Shown here in pieces: positions 25,877-34,659 of a DNA stretch of 61,617 nucleotides. Both the position numbers and the translations under genes were made by a program. How positions within the stretch are numbered: the stretch's first letter is position 1; the number at the start of each line of letters is the position of its first letter. The DNA is from Acidobacteriota bacterium. Lineage in GTDB: Bacteria; Acidobacteriota; Blastocatellia; Pyrinomonadales; Pyrinomonadaceae. Under the pieces are notes generated by a model that did not search any database, was not told the DNA's origin, and saw only the letters and a list, made by a program, of their open reading frames with translations. The stretch is taken from the NCBI GenBank assembly GCA_023436495.1, contig JAEZIT010000045.1, positions 1 to 61,617 on the forward strand. The letters are read 5' to 3'.

Positions 25877-27262
25877 ATGACTCCGCAAGAGATCCTTTCA
25901 TATCCCAGGACAAAAACCAGCGCCGATATCGCCGGCGGCGAGAACGTTTGCCCCATCTGCTCGCGGGAACTTCTTAACGGGACCGTCGCGATCGATGGAC
26001 TCGAGGCCGAACTTAGCGAGCTTATCCGTGCCAACGCTCCCGGAGCAGACGATTTCAGCGTCGCGTGCGAACGCTGCGTTCGAGTATTTACCAATGCCAA
26101 GGACCAGATCGTCCGTGACGCCGCAGTGCTCAAGGACGGCTCGCACGTGCTCTCGACACCGCTCCGGCTCGACGCCGACGAACGCTTTACCGGCCGCGGC
26201 GTAACGATCGCATTTCTCGATTCCGGATTCTATCCACACGTGGACCTGACCACTCCGCGAAACCGCATCGTGGCGTACCGCAATCTCCTGCACGAGGACG
26301 GAAAGCTCGATTCGCTATTTCAGCCGGACGTCGCGAGTTGGCACGGTATGATGACGTCTGTCGTAGCCGCCGGGAACGGGTCGCTTTCCAATGGATTTTA
26401 TCGCGGCATCGCACCGGATTCTGACGTTGTCCTCGTAAAGCTTGCGAGGACCGGGCGAATCAGCGAACAGAATATCGAGGACGGATTGTCCTGGGTCCTC
26501 GATAATCGCGAAAAATATAATATTCGGATCGTAAACATTTCCGCCGGCGGCGATTTTGAGCAGAGCTATCTGCACGACCCACTGTCGCAGATCGTCGAAG
26601 AATGCGCCGGAAAAGGCATCCTCGTCGTTTGCGCTGTCGGCAACGCCGGCCATTTGCCGAATCACCCCGTTTTTCCGCCCGCGAGTGCTCCGTCGTGCAT
26701 CGCGGTCGGCGGCTTGGACGACAACAACTCGATGAACCGCGCAAAACGCGGGATGTATCGTTCGTCTTACGGACCTACGCTCGACGGCCTGCAGAAACCC
26801 GAGATCATCGCGCCTTCAATTTGGGTCCCGGCGCCGATCCTGCCAAACACGCCAACCGCGCAGCAAGCGAAGCTTTTGCAAGAACTCGATAAGGCGCCCG
26901 ACGAGAAACTGCACGAGATCATAACCGCCAACAACGGTGTTGACGAAGAACTGGATGCCGCGCTCGACCGGCCCGTCCACAGTATTCGCCAGATCATAAC
27001 GCTCAAGATCCGCCGTGAGAACGTTATAACGGGCAACTATAAATATGTTGACGGAACATCGTTCGCCGCACCGATCGTCTCATCCGTAGCGGCGCAATTA
27101 CTTGAGGCTAGACCTGAACTGACGCCGCAGCAAGTTAAGCGCATTCTAATATCGACCGCCGAGCGGCTTCCTCATTACGAAGTGGACAGGCAGGGATGGG
27201 GTGTGATCGATCCGAGAAAAGCCGTAGAGATGGCGTTGAATTTCGGGGCGTCGGAGCAGTGA
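25877..27262 (+). CDS. S8 family serine peptidase with N-terminal zinc-ribbon-like domain, no signal peptide
   Basis: 461 residues. The N-terminal ~90 residues hold two CxxC pairs (C25/C28 in CPICSREL and C64/C67 in CERCVRVF), a zinc-ribbon arrangement. The subtilase core follows: D115 in IAFLDSGFYPHVDL, H156 in SWHGMMTSVVAAGNG, oxyanion Asn in CAVGNAG and S395 in GTSFAAPIVSS. The H-G-M sequence replaces the usual H-G-T. No signal peptide or I9 propeptide is visible, so it should be cytoplasmic, like intracellular subtilisins. About 70 extra residues (PAPILPNTPTAQQAKLLQELDKAPDEK...) are inserted before the Ser motif. The zinc module could recruit a partner or substrate. Confidence 0.88.
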   Translation: MTPQEILSYPRTKTSADIAGGENVCPICSRELLNGTVAIDGLEAELSELIRANAPGADDFSVACERCVRVFTNAKDQIVRDAAVLKDGSHVLSTPLRLDADERFTGRGVTIAFLDSGFYPHVDLTTPRNRIVAYRNLLHEDGKLDSLFQPDVASWHGMMTSVVAAGNGSLSNGFYRGIAPDSDVVLVKLARTGRISEQNIEDGLSWVLDNREKYNIRIVNISAGGDFEQSYLHDPLSQIVEECAGKGILVVCAVGNAGHLPNHPVFPPASAPSCIAVGGLDDNNSMNRAKRGMYRSSYGPTLDGLQKPEIIAPSIWVPAPILPNTPTAQQAKLLQELDKAPDEKLHEIITANNGVDEELDAALDRPVHSIRQIITLKIRRENVITGNYKYVDGTSFAAPIVSSVAAQLLEARPELTPQQVKRILISTAERLPHYEVDRQGWGVIDPRKAVEMALNFGASEQ

Positions 27263-27267
27263 CGTGA

Positions 27268-28263
27268 TTAGGGATTGATGAAATTGTAAGTAACGTATCC
27301 ATTCGCCCGAACGGGCTGGCCGCCCGACCTTACCGGATTAAAACGTGACCGCCGAGCCGCCGCTTCCGCCGATTGCCGCAGCAGCGGATTTCCGCTGACC
27401 GCACGAGCCGACGTCACATTCCCGTCTTCATCGATCGAAACCTGGACTACGACTTGTCCGGACGCCCGCATCTGTCGTGCTGCGTCCGGGTAAGAAGGCG
27501 TAGGCAAATTTACCGCGCGTCCATTCAGCGAACCGACATTGACCGGAGCCGACGGAGTTGCGGCAGGCGTCGGTGTCGGCGAAGGCCGCGTATTTGCGGG
27601 CGGCCTCGTGTTGGAATTCGGCGACGGCGCCGTGTTCGCGTCGGGGCTTTCTTCCGGCGATGGCGACGGGCTCGGCTTTGGCGTCGGAGTCGGCGTCGGT
27701 GTCTTTAGGTTCGCGTTTGCGTTAGCATTGGCGTTTGCATTAGCGTTGGCGTCGACGTTGAAATTAAAGTTGCTGTCAATGTTCAGCGACGTGTTCGCGT
27801 TCAGGTCTACATTGGCGTTGATCGGGTTCGTGTTGACGTTCGAATTAGACGGCGTTTCGTTCTGCAGAAACCAGAAAACGAGCCCTGCACCGCCGAGCAC
27901 GACGAGCGTCCCTAATATAGTAAGCAAAACGACACCCAGCGTATTTCGCTGCTTCGGCGGAGCCGTGTACGATGCGCTTGCCGGTGCGACGGCGGGTGGT
28001 GGCGGAGCTGTTGGTATAACGACGCGTTCGGACGCCCGACCAGTCGAATAATCGTCATCGTCCGCAGGCGGCGGCGAAGGCACGTGGTTACGCCTGATGA
28101 CGGTCACCTCTCCTTGGTCGTCCTCATCAGCGGCGTCAAAGCTCTCGCTCGGCATTTCGACAAAATTCGGCTGCTCTTCGCTCACCAGCGGCGTGCCGTC
28201 TTTTGTACAAAAGCGGATGATCTCCTCATCGTATTCCGTTCCGCACGTGGGGCAATATTTCAT
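27268..28263 (-). CDS. Zinc-ribbon / membrane / Asn-Ala and Pro-Thr-rich linker / TonB C-terminal protein
   Basis: 331 residues. An N-terminal zinc-ribbon-like motif (C4, C7, C19 in MKYCPTCGTEYDEE...FCTKDGTPLV) precedes a cytosolic acidic stretch and one membrane segment (about 130-152, LGVVLLTILGTLVVLGGAGLVF). A long low-complexity periplasmic linker runs from about 157 to 250, with runs of Asn-Ala then Thr-Pro and Ser-Pro. A TonB C-terminal domain ends the protein (about 255-330: GRAVNLPTPSYPDAARQMRASGQVVVQVSIDEDGNVTSARAVSGNPLLRQSAEAAARRSRFNP). The design fits an inner-membrane protein spanning the periplasm. It converges on the subtilase with only five bases between stops. Confidence 0.85.
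   Translation of the reverse strand: MKYCPTCGTEYDEEIIRFCTKDGTPLVSEEQPNFVEMPSESFDAADEDDQGEVTVIRRNHVPSPPPADDDDYSTGRASERVVIPTAPPPPAVAPASASYTAPPKQRNTLGVVLLTILGTLVVLGGAGLVFWFLQNETPSNSNVNTNPINANVDLNANTSLNIDSNFNFNVDANANANANANANANLKTPTPTPTPKPSPSPSPEESPDANTAPSPNSNTRPPANTRPSPTPTPAATPSAPVNVGSLNGRAVNLPTPSYPDAARQMRASGQVVVQVSIDEDGNVTSARAVSGNPLLRQSAEAAARRSRFNPVRSGGQPVRANGYVTYNFINP
27600..27850 (-). repeat. In-gene low-complexity repeats coding the periplasmic linker
   Basis: Within the zinc-ribbon/TonB gene, degenerate six-base units code for alternating Asn-Ala (around 27712-27755) and for Thr-Pro / Ser-Pro runs. The third codon positions vary, so the repeat is held at the protein level. Confidence 0.7.
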
Positions 28264-28365
28264 ATACTTTTTGTTCCGGGATCACTAGGTCCGACCGCAA
28301 AATAATACGCCATTCTATCACGAAATGTTTTAACACAAATTGTCACGCCGGGCGAAGAATAGACG

Positions 28366-30510
28366 TTAATTGAGGTATTCCCCGCTGGGTTCCTCACTGG
28401 GCTCAGAGACGAATTGCGCGGTTTCTTCCTCGAGGCTCCAGATCTCGTAAAGCGCGGGTGGGCATTCAGTGACGAAACGCGAAGGCTTTTGCAGCACGGT
28501 TTGCCGGTTGTAATCGGTCATCATAAGCGGGTAGGTGATATAGATCTCGTCCTTTGCACGCGTCAGCGTTACGTACCAAAGGCGGCGTTCCTCTTCCTCG
28601 CTGTCGATCTCCTTCAAACTGCGCGGGCTAGGAAATTTACCTTCGGCGGCCCATATCAAGAAGACTGCCTTCCACTCCAACCCCTTCGCTTGATGCACGG
28701 ATGAGAGCGTCAGCAACTCGTCCTCGTCGCCGCCCGAGATCACGTCCTCACCAACAAGCGGCTGCGGCTCTTTAAACCGCTCAGTGGACAGCAGGGCAAG
28801 CTCCGACAGCAGGTCTTCGGTCGATTTGTACTTGTTCGCGAACAATGCCAGCCCTCGTATGTCCTCGGCGCGGGCATCGGCGTTTTCGTACGTCTCCTGC
28901 AGGTATTGCTCATACCCGTTCGTCATTATCAATTCGATCTGCTTTGCGGGATTGTTCCTGTTTTCGGACGCGACCAGCAGTTCCAGCAGTGATACGAAAT
29001 CCTTCCATGGCTGCTTGGCTTGAATGCGGTTCAGCGATGTGGGAAGCGCAAGCCGGGCCGGCGTGCTAAGATCTTCCGCCGCTGACCTTACAGCTATTGC
29101 CGAACCCTCCGAATTTTCCGCCTCTTCATTTCCTCGCATTCCTGCATCGCGGTTCATTACCGCCTCAAAGATCCGGTTCGCCGTTGCGTTACCAATGCCC
29201 GGAATCATCTTTAATATACGTTTCCACGCAAGCTCGTCGCGTGGATTGACGATGATACGCAGGTATGACACGACGTCCTTAATATGCGCCTGCTCGAAGA
29301 ACCGCACACCGGATTGTACGCGGTACGGAATGTTTCGCCGCGCAAGCTCCAACTGCAGCTCTACCGAATGATAATGCGACCGGTATATGACGGCCATGTC
29401 CTCGAGGCTGGTTCCTTCGTCGCGAAGCTCCAGTATTCGCGAGGCGACGAATGCCGATTGCTGCTCGACGTCCGAGCACGGAACGAGCGCCGGTTTGACG
29501 TCCTTCGAACGCTTTACCGCCTGCAGGACCTTAGGAAACTGCTTGCGGTTGTTGGCGATCGAAACGTTAGCGAGTCCCAGTATCTCCGGTGTAGAACGAT
29601 AATTTGTCTCGAGCTTGTAAACGACCGCTTCAGGGTATCGCTTTGGAAATTCGTAGATGTTTGTGAATTCCGCGCCCCGCCAAGCGAATATGCTCTGCGC
29701 GTCGTCACCGACGACCATGACATTCCGGTGCTTCACGGCAAGCAGGTCGATGATCTCGGCCTGAAGCCGGTTCGTGTCCTGGTATTCGTCCACGAGAATG
29801 TGCTGAAACTGATCTGCATACTGCTCCGCGATCGCCGGTTTTTCGACCATCAGCCGTTTCCAATTCAGCAGCAGGTCGTCGTAATCCATCACGTTCCGTT
29901 CACGTTTCCGCGATTGGTAAATAAGGTCTATCCGCTGTATCTGCGGCGTCAGCATCTCGAAATACGGATATTTCCCGACGATCACATTCTCGACCGGCAG
30001 GTCCGTGTTGTTCGCATAAGAAATAATGTCCTGTATTACCTCGGCCTTCGGGAATCGCTTCGATTTCGTGTCGATCGCGGCCTCGTCAATGCACACATTG
30101 ATAAATTCCTTCGCGTCCTCGCTATCCACGATCGAATAATTCGAGGAATACCCGATCGACACAGCATGTTTTCTCAGGATCATATTCCCGATCCTATGAA
30201 ACGTGCCGCCCCAGACCCGGTGGACATTCTGGCTGCCGGTCAGGCCCTCAACCCGCCGCAGCATTTCCCGAGCCGCGCGATTCGTAAACGTCGCCAGCAT
30301 TATCCGCTGCGGCGAAGCCCCATGCCCAAGCAGATATGCGACCCGATAAGTGATTACGCGCGTCTTTCCCGTGCCCGCGCCGGCAACCACGAGAGAAGCT
30401 CCCGGACGAGCGCTTACGACGCGAAACTGCGCTTCATTTAATTCGGAGCGGTAACGAGTCAGCTTTTCGGGCAGCGACCCCTCGTCACGTTTTATGACAT
30501 ATTTTTTCAC
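28366..30510 (-). CDS. UvrD/Rep/PcrA-family ATP-dependent DNA helicase
   Basis: 714 residues, starting at GTG. SF1A motifs in order: Q motif LNEAQFRVV, Walker A GAGTGKTR, motif Ia TFTNRAAREM, motif II DEYQDTN, motif III GDDAQSIFAWRGA, motif IV NYRSTPEIL, motif V HQAKGLEWKAVFL and motif VI VTLTRAKDEIYI. Length is normal for PcrA/UvrD. These helicases unwind 3'-5' in repair and in clearing replication-blocking proteins. There is no RecB-type nuclease domain. The C-terminal tail (LEEETAQFVSEPSEEP) is short and acidic. Which housekeeping paralogue this is cannot be told from the window. Confidence 0.94.
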   Translation of the reverse strand: MKKYVIKRDEGSLPEKLTRYRSELNEAQFRVVSARPGASLVVAGAGTGKTRVITYRVAYLLGHGASPQRIMLATFTNRAAREMLRRVEGLTGSQNVHRVWGGTFHRIGNMILRKHAVSIGYSSNYSIVDSEDAKEFINVCIDEAAIDTKSKRFPKAEVIQDIISYANNTDLPVENVIVGKYPYFEMLTPQIQRIDLIYQSRKRERNVMDYDDLLLNWKRLMVEKPAIAEQYADQFQHILVDEYQDTNRLQAEIIDLLAVKHRNVMVVGDDAQSIFAWRGAEFTNIYEFPKRYPEAVVYKLETNYRSTPEILGLANVSIANNRKQFPKVLQAVKRSKDVKPALVPCSDVEQQSAFVASRILELRDEGTSLEDMAVIYRSHYHSVELQLELARRNIPYRVQSGVRFFEQAHIKDVVSYLRIIVNPRDELAWKRILKMIPGIGNATANRIFEAVMNRDAGMRGNEEAENSEGSAIAVRSAAEDLSTPARLALPTSLNRIQAKQPWKDFVSLLELLVASENRNNPAKQIELIMTNGYEQYLQETYENADARAEDIRGLALFANKYKSTEDLLSELALLSTERFKEPQPLVGEDVISGGDEDELLTLSSVHQAKGLEWKAVFLIWAAEGKFPSPRSLKEIDSEEEERRLWYVTLTRAKDEIYITYPLMMTDYNRQTVLQKPSRFVTECPPALYEIWSLEEETAQFVSEPSEEPSGEYLN

Positions 30511-30692
30511 CTGTAGGATAGATTATCACAGATGAACACCCGAGCAGGGATCTCAGGGCCTCGAACCTGGGCCGCAGGTCGTTGTCTTCCTTTCGTTTTT
30601 CGGGATTAACGCGTTCTGTCTCTTTCCTTGCAATGAAAAATGCTAAACGGCAAAATCCGCGGTGTCGGCAGACTCGACAGTCAGGCCGGACT

Positions 30693-31430
30693 CTAGTCCA
30701 CCGCAAAACTGACATTCACAACAGCTGTCATGTCTTTATCGATCGTCGTGGTATCGAAAATTCCGTAATCTGAAACGTCCGTCGAATCGGCGGCGGTTAT
30801 CTGCATCACGCCCATCCGGGCCGATTTGACCGCGCCGATGGAATCGCCAGTGCTTGCCGCAATGCGTTCGGCCCGCACCTTCGCGTCTTTGGCCGCTTCG
30901 CCGAGCATTTCGATCTTTAAGTCACCGATCTGCCTGTAATAGAATTGCGGCGGGTTCGATTCGATCAAGATGCCCTGATTGATCAGCTCCGTCGATTCGC
31001 GTGCGATCTGTGCTATCTTCTCCACGTCGTTCGATCGGACCTCGACCTGCTGTCTCAGCGAATATCCCGTGATCTCGGACGTCTCGTTACCGTCACTGTC
31101 ACGGCCCTTCAGCGTGGTCGTCGTAATTGCCGACACCGTTATTTGCGATTCCTGCACACCTTTTTCGATCAAGTATTGCTTGATTCGCGGGACGCTGTCC
31201 GTCAACTGTTTATACGCATCCGAAAGCTGGCCGGATTGCCACGAAACGCCCGCGCTCCATATGACGAGGTCCGATTTGATACGCTTTTTCGCCGAACCCG
31301 TGACGGTGATAGCTTCGTCGCTTCGCTTGGTCCGTGAATAGAACCAGCCGAAAATGATCGATGACATCACCAGTCCGATCGCTAACGCCACGCCGGCGTT
31401 CCACCAATAACCGTTCTTTTCTCCGTTCAT
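30693..31430 (-). CDS. SIMPL domain (DUF541) membrane-anchored protein
   Basis: 245 residues from the ATG at 31430, chosen because GGAGGAG lies just upstream; a longer open frame would add 41 unlikely residues. One membrane segment (about 13-31) is followed by a SIMPL/DUF541 domain (about 42-245): AITVTGSAKKRIKSDLVIWSAGVSWQSGQLSDAYKQL, YLIEKGVQESQITVSAITTTTL, GYSLRQQVEVRSNDVEKIAQIARES, AAKDAKVRAERIAASTGDSIGAVKSARMGVMQI. SIMPL proteins are periplasmic, oligomeric and poorly understood in bacteria (BP26 of Brucella is one). Function not assignable. Confidence 0.87.
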   Translation of the reverse strand: MNGEKNGYWWNAGVALAIGLVMSSIIFGWFYSRTKRSDEAITVTGSAKKRIKSDLVIWSAGVSWQSGQLSDAYKQLTDSVPRIKQYLIEKGVQESQITVSAITTTTLKGRDSDGNETSEITGYSLRQQVEVRSNDVEKIAQIARESTELINQGILIESNPPQFYYRQIGDLKIEMLGEAAKDAKVRAERIAASTGDSIGAVKSARMGVMQITAADSTDVSDYGIFDTTTIDKDMTAVVNVSFAVD

Positions 31431-31615
31431 TTCTGCTTCTCCTCCGTCCGTTTTACGGATGATCTCACCGGCATAATACTCTTGAATTGACGTAATTGAA
31501 ACAGTGATTTTTGCGAAACCGGGCGTTTTTTTCGATATTAATGTTATTTGCAATTGGCCGTGGGGAAAGCTACGATTAAAAACATACTTGAACGTAGAAA
31601 AGGAAAGGTGAAACT

Positions 31616-31921
31616 ATGAAAATGCCCGGTGGATTTGACATCAATTCGATGATGAAACAGGCCCAGCAAATGCAGGAAAAGATGGGCCGCGAGATGAAAG
31701 AGACTGTCGTTGATGCTTCGGCCGGCGGCGGGGCCGTTTCGGTAAAAATGCGCGGCGATTTCGAGGTGATCGAACTTATTATCTCGCCAGACATAGTCAA
31801 GGACGGTGATGTCGAGATGATCCAGGACCTCGCAGTCGCGGCCCTTAACGAAGCTCATCGCAAGGTCGAAGAAACGCTTAAGGGAAAGCTAGGTGGAATG
31901 CTGCCGCCGGGGATGATGTAA
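31616..31921 (+). CDS. ybaB: YbaB/EbfC-family nucleoid-associated protein
   Basis: 101 residues, the usual size. The N-terminal amphipathic helix (DINSMMKQAQQMQEKMGREMKE) precedes the beta core (TVVDASAGGGAVSVKMRGDFEVIELIISPDIV) and C-terminal helices (EMIQDLAVAALNEAHRKVEETL). YbaB dimers bind DNA and often precede recR, as here, with seven bases between the two genes. A good ribosome-binding site (AAAGG) is present. Confidence 0.95.
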   Translation: MKMPGGFDINSMMKQAQQMQEKMGREMKETVVDASAGGGAVSVKMRGDFEVIELIISPDIVKDGDVEMIQDLAVAALNEAHRKVEETLKGKLGGMLPPGMM

Positions 31922-31928
31922 ACGCGGG

Positions 31929-32543
31929 ATGCTGGATTACTCGGAACCGGTCGCAAAACTCATCGACGAATTCAAACGCCTGCCCGGCATCGGGCAGAAG
32001 GGCGCACAGCGCATGGCGTTCTATATTCTTCGTCGGCCGGACGCCGAGGTCCGCAACCTTGTCGAAGCTCTTCTCGAGGTCAAGGAAAAGATCGTTTTCT
32101 GCACGGTTTGCAACAATCTGACGGACGTCGATCCGTGCATGTACTGCTCGAACCCGAAACGCGACCGCTCGATCATCTGCGTCGTCGAAGAGCCGTATAA
32201 TCTCGTCGCCGTCGAAAAGACCCGCTCATTCAAAGGGCTGTATCACATCCTGCACGGCTCGCTGTCGCCGATCCGCGGAATAGGGCCCGATGAACTGATG
32301 ATCGCGAATCTTTTCCCGCGTCTCGACCCTGACAACAACGACGGCGTCGAGGTCCGCGAGGTCATCATCGCTACCAATCCCACCACCGAAGGGGAAGCGA
32401 CGGCAAATTACATTGCTCGCCTTCTCAAACCGCTGGGTACCAAGGTAACGCGAATCGCCATGGGAATGCCGGTCGGAGCCGATCTTGAATTCGTGGACGA
32501 AGTAACGATGGACAAGGCTCTCGCGAATCGGCATGAGATATGA
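31929..32543 (+). CDS. recR: Recombination mediator RecR
   Basis: 204 residues. The N-terminal helix-hairpin-helix region (KLIDEFKRLPGIGQKGAQRMAFYIL) is followed by a Cys4 zinc finger (CTVCNNLTDVDPCMYC), a Toprim domain (IICVVEEPYNLVAVEKT) and the C-terminal Walker-like segment. RecR acts with RecO (and RecF) to load RecA on SSB-coated gaps. It lies between ybaB and an acyltransferase gene whose ATG overlaps the recR stop by four bases. Confidence 0.96.
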   Translation: MLDYSEPVAKLIDEFKRLPGIGQKGAQRMAFYILRRPDAEVRNLVEALLEVKEKIVFCTVCNNLTDVDPCMYCSNPKRDRSIICVVEEPYNLVAVEKTRSFKGLYHILHGSLSPIRGIGPDELMIANLFPRLDPDNNDGVEVREVIIATNPTTEGEATANYIARLLKPLGTKVTRIAMGMPVGADLEFVDEVTMDKALANRHEI

Positions 32544-33907
32544 CGGGAAACGTCAGACAGCTACGGTTCTCTGATCTGCTTTTTAACCGCCGCGGTACGT
32601 TTACGTACCGCTTTTTTCTCGGTGTTTTCGACATCGCTCTTAAACTCTTTTTTCGGCGCATCGAAACGGTAAACGCCGATCGCGTACCGGAAAAAGGCGG
32701 CCTGATATTTGTCCTCAATCACCCGAACGGTTTGATCGATCCGGCACTCGTATTCGTCGCACTGCCGCGACGAATATCATTTCTTGCAAAATCGACCCTG
32801 TTCCGCATGCCCGTCATCTCAAGGATACTGCGGATGGTCGAAGCATTGCCCGTCTATCGCCGCAGTGATGCGCCTGAAGATATCGGCAAGAATCAGGAAA
32901 CATTTACGGCTGCGCGCCGCCTGCTCGCCCGCGGGGGCTCGATCGCTCTTTTTCCCGAAGGCGTTTCGCACAATTCGCCCGGGCTTTTGCCGATGAAGAC
33001 CGGAGCAGCCCGCATCGCACTCGGTGCGGCCGGCGTGGGCAGGGAAACGGTCAACGTGACGATTGTCCCGGTTGGGCTGTTCTACACGAATAAGACTACG
33101 TTCCGCAGCGAGGCAATGCTCTATTTCGGCGAATCATTCTCCGTCGAACCCGCCGAACCGGATGCCGATGGCGAACCACCGCGGGCGGCTGTCAAGGAAC
33201 TTACGGAACGCATAGGCACTGCGCTCCGTGATGTGACACTCAACGCCGAGACCGAAGCGGAACTCGCCACCGCACAAATGGCCGAGCAGATATTCGTCTC
33301 CGCCGCGGGCGACCCCAATCTCGCCGAGCGTTTTGATTTTCTAAAGGATTACATTGAAGAAAGGCGCACGCCCGACACGCTGGACGACGACCTGCGAACC
33401 CGTCTCCGCGATTACGACCAGAAGCTCGACCGCCGCGGGCTCGAGGCCTGGCACCTGTCCCTTGCACAGCTAACGAAAGGCTTTATTTTCCGGCGAGCAT
33501 TCATACAGGTCATCCCACTGCTACTGTTACTCCCGCTCTCTATTGCCGGCACGCTGCTTCACTTTCCTGCGTATCAGCTATGCAAAATACTTGCGTACTA
33601 CATCACGCGTCACGGCGAAGATGACATAGCCTCAACCGTCAAGGTCCTAGCGGCGATTATATTTATGCCGCTGACATGGCTGATTCTCGCCGCCGTGACT
33701 TATTTCTATTTTGGCTGGATCTATGCAGCCGCCTCTATGCCGCTGTCGTTCGTCTGCGGATATGCCGCCCTTTATTCACTTGAAGAGATCGAAATTCTCC
33801 GCGGCTGGGCAAAGGCGATCTGGTTCTTTTTTACCGACCGCGACACTTTCTTGCGCCTATTTGTTGAACGCCGGAATCTGCAGCGCGAATTGCTGGAAAC
33901 CGAATGA
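32540..33907 (+). CDS. Membrane acyltransferase, PlsC-like, long form
   Basis: 455 residues. The acyltransferase blocks are NHPNGLIDPALVF (H-x4-D-type catalytic motif), PVYRRSDA and IALFPEGVSHNSPGLLPMKTGAARIAL. The C-terminal half has an amphipathic region (about 200-310) and two or more membrane segments (about 320-350, 375-415), longer than plain PlsC. Relatives are annotated as glycerol-3-phosphate or lysophospholipid acyltransferases. It is translationally coupled to recR by an ATGA overlap, a positional rather than functional link. It converges on the phosphoribosyltransferase gene with a terminator between. Confidence 0.85.
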   Translation: MTGNVRQLRFSDLLFNRRGTFTYRFFLGVFDIALKLFFRRIETVNADRVPEKGGLIFVLNHPNGLIDPALVFVALPRRISFLAKSTLFRMPVISRILRMVEALPVYRRSDAPEDIGKNQETFTAARRLLARGGSIALFPEGVSHNSPGLLPMKTGAARIALGAAGVGRETVNVTIVPVGLFYTNKTTFRSEAMLYFGESFSVEPAEPDADGEPPRAAVKELTERIGTALRDVTLNAETEAELATAQMAEQIFVSAAGDPNLAERFDFLKDYIEERRTPDTLDDDLRTRLRDYDQKLDRRGLEAWHLSLAQLTKGFIFRRAFIQVIPLLLLLPLSIAGTLLHFPAYQLCKILAYYITRHGEDDIASTVKVLAAIIFMPLTWLILAAVTYFYFGWIYAAASMPLSFVCGYAALYSLEEIEILRGWAKAIWFFFTDRDTFLRLFVERRNLQRELLETE

Positions 33908-33937
33908 AAAAGCCGCTCGGGTTTGATCCCGAACGGC
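33905..33937 (-). terminator. Rho-independent terminator after the Nudix/phosphoribosyltransferase operon
   Basis: On the minus strand, GCCGTTCGGG and CCCGAGCGGC pair (one mismatch) around a six-base loop and are followed by TTTTT. It lies 24 bases past the phosphoribosyltransferase stop and overlaps the end of the convergent acyltransferase gene. Confidence 0.7.
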
Positions 33938-33961
33938 CGCGAATTTGAGATTCGAATGTAA

Positions 33962-34609
33962 CTAAAATCTCACACGTTCTTCCGCCGCGTCCGAAGCACT
34001 GCGCGATTTCTTCCAATCTTCTTCAGTGTCGTAAAAATTCACGTCAAATGTCAGAAGGCTCTTTAGCGGAACGCCGTTGAATTCGTTCGGCGCGTCCTCG
34101 AATTTGGCAATGACGCCGCAGCCGATCACTTCTGCTCCCAGCTCATTTTTCACCAGATCGAAAGTTTCCTGCATAGCCTTGCCCGAACGCAGTATATCAT
34201 CGACAATGATCGCCGCGTTCACTTCGCCTTCACCAATGTATTGACGGAATTGGCGCTTGCCGTCTTCCATTTCGGCCCAATAGATCTGCTCCGCATTTAG
34301 TGCTTCACGAACACCGAACGCTACCATGATACCGCCGGGGCTCGGGCTGATCACCGATACCTTCGGCAGGCGGCTGGCGATCGCTTTCTCCATACGGAAA
34401 AGGCGGCTCAGGCCCACGGCCAGGATCCGCGCGTTGTCGTAATAACGGAACGCGGCAGGCATCTGGAAATAATGCGAGGCGTGTTTGCCGTTAGGATAAA
34501 TAAAGTGTCCGCGGCGATAAGCGCCGGTTTCCCGCAGGATCTTCATTACTGATTCTGCAGTCGGAACGAGATCGACCTCGGAAGTTGCGACATGTCCTGA
34601 TAAGTTCAT
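33962..34609 (-). CDS. Type I phosphoribosyltransferase, orotate phosphoribosyltransferase-like
   Basis: 215 residues from the ATG at 34609, which has AGAGG upstream; earlier in-frame starts at 34630 (ATG) and 34648 (GTG) are possible. The PRPP-binding motif is AAIIVDDILRSGKAM, and the N-terminal half matches PyrE-like proteins (LRETGAYRRGHFIYPNGKHASHYFQM, and the SPSPGGIMVAFGVREAL loop). PyrE makes OMP from orotate and PRPP. The VDDILRSGK loop differs somewhat from classical PyrE (VEDxxTTGxS), so substrate is uncertain. It follows a Nudix gene in a probable two-gene operon. Confidence 0.8.
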   Translation of the reverse strand: MNLSGHVATSEVDLVPTAESVMKILRETGAYRRGHFIYPNGKHASHYFQMPAAFRYYDNARILAVGLSRLFRMEKAIASRLPKVSVISPSPGGIMVAFGVREALNAEQIYWAEMEDGKRQFRQYIGEGEVNAAIIVDDILRSGKAMQETFDLVKNELGAEVIGCGVIAKFEDAPNEFNGVPLKSLLTFDVNFYDTEEDWKKSRSASDAAEERVRF

Positions 34610-34659
34610 AATATAAGGGTCCTCTTGCATTAGAATTCTATCCGCCACCCGAAGTTAAA

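Noticed and set aside
29284..30441. Antisense open frame of 385 codons inside the helicase gene
   Set aside because: Shadow of the UvrD-family gene, whose motifs are all intact on the other strand.
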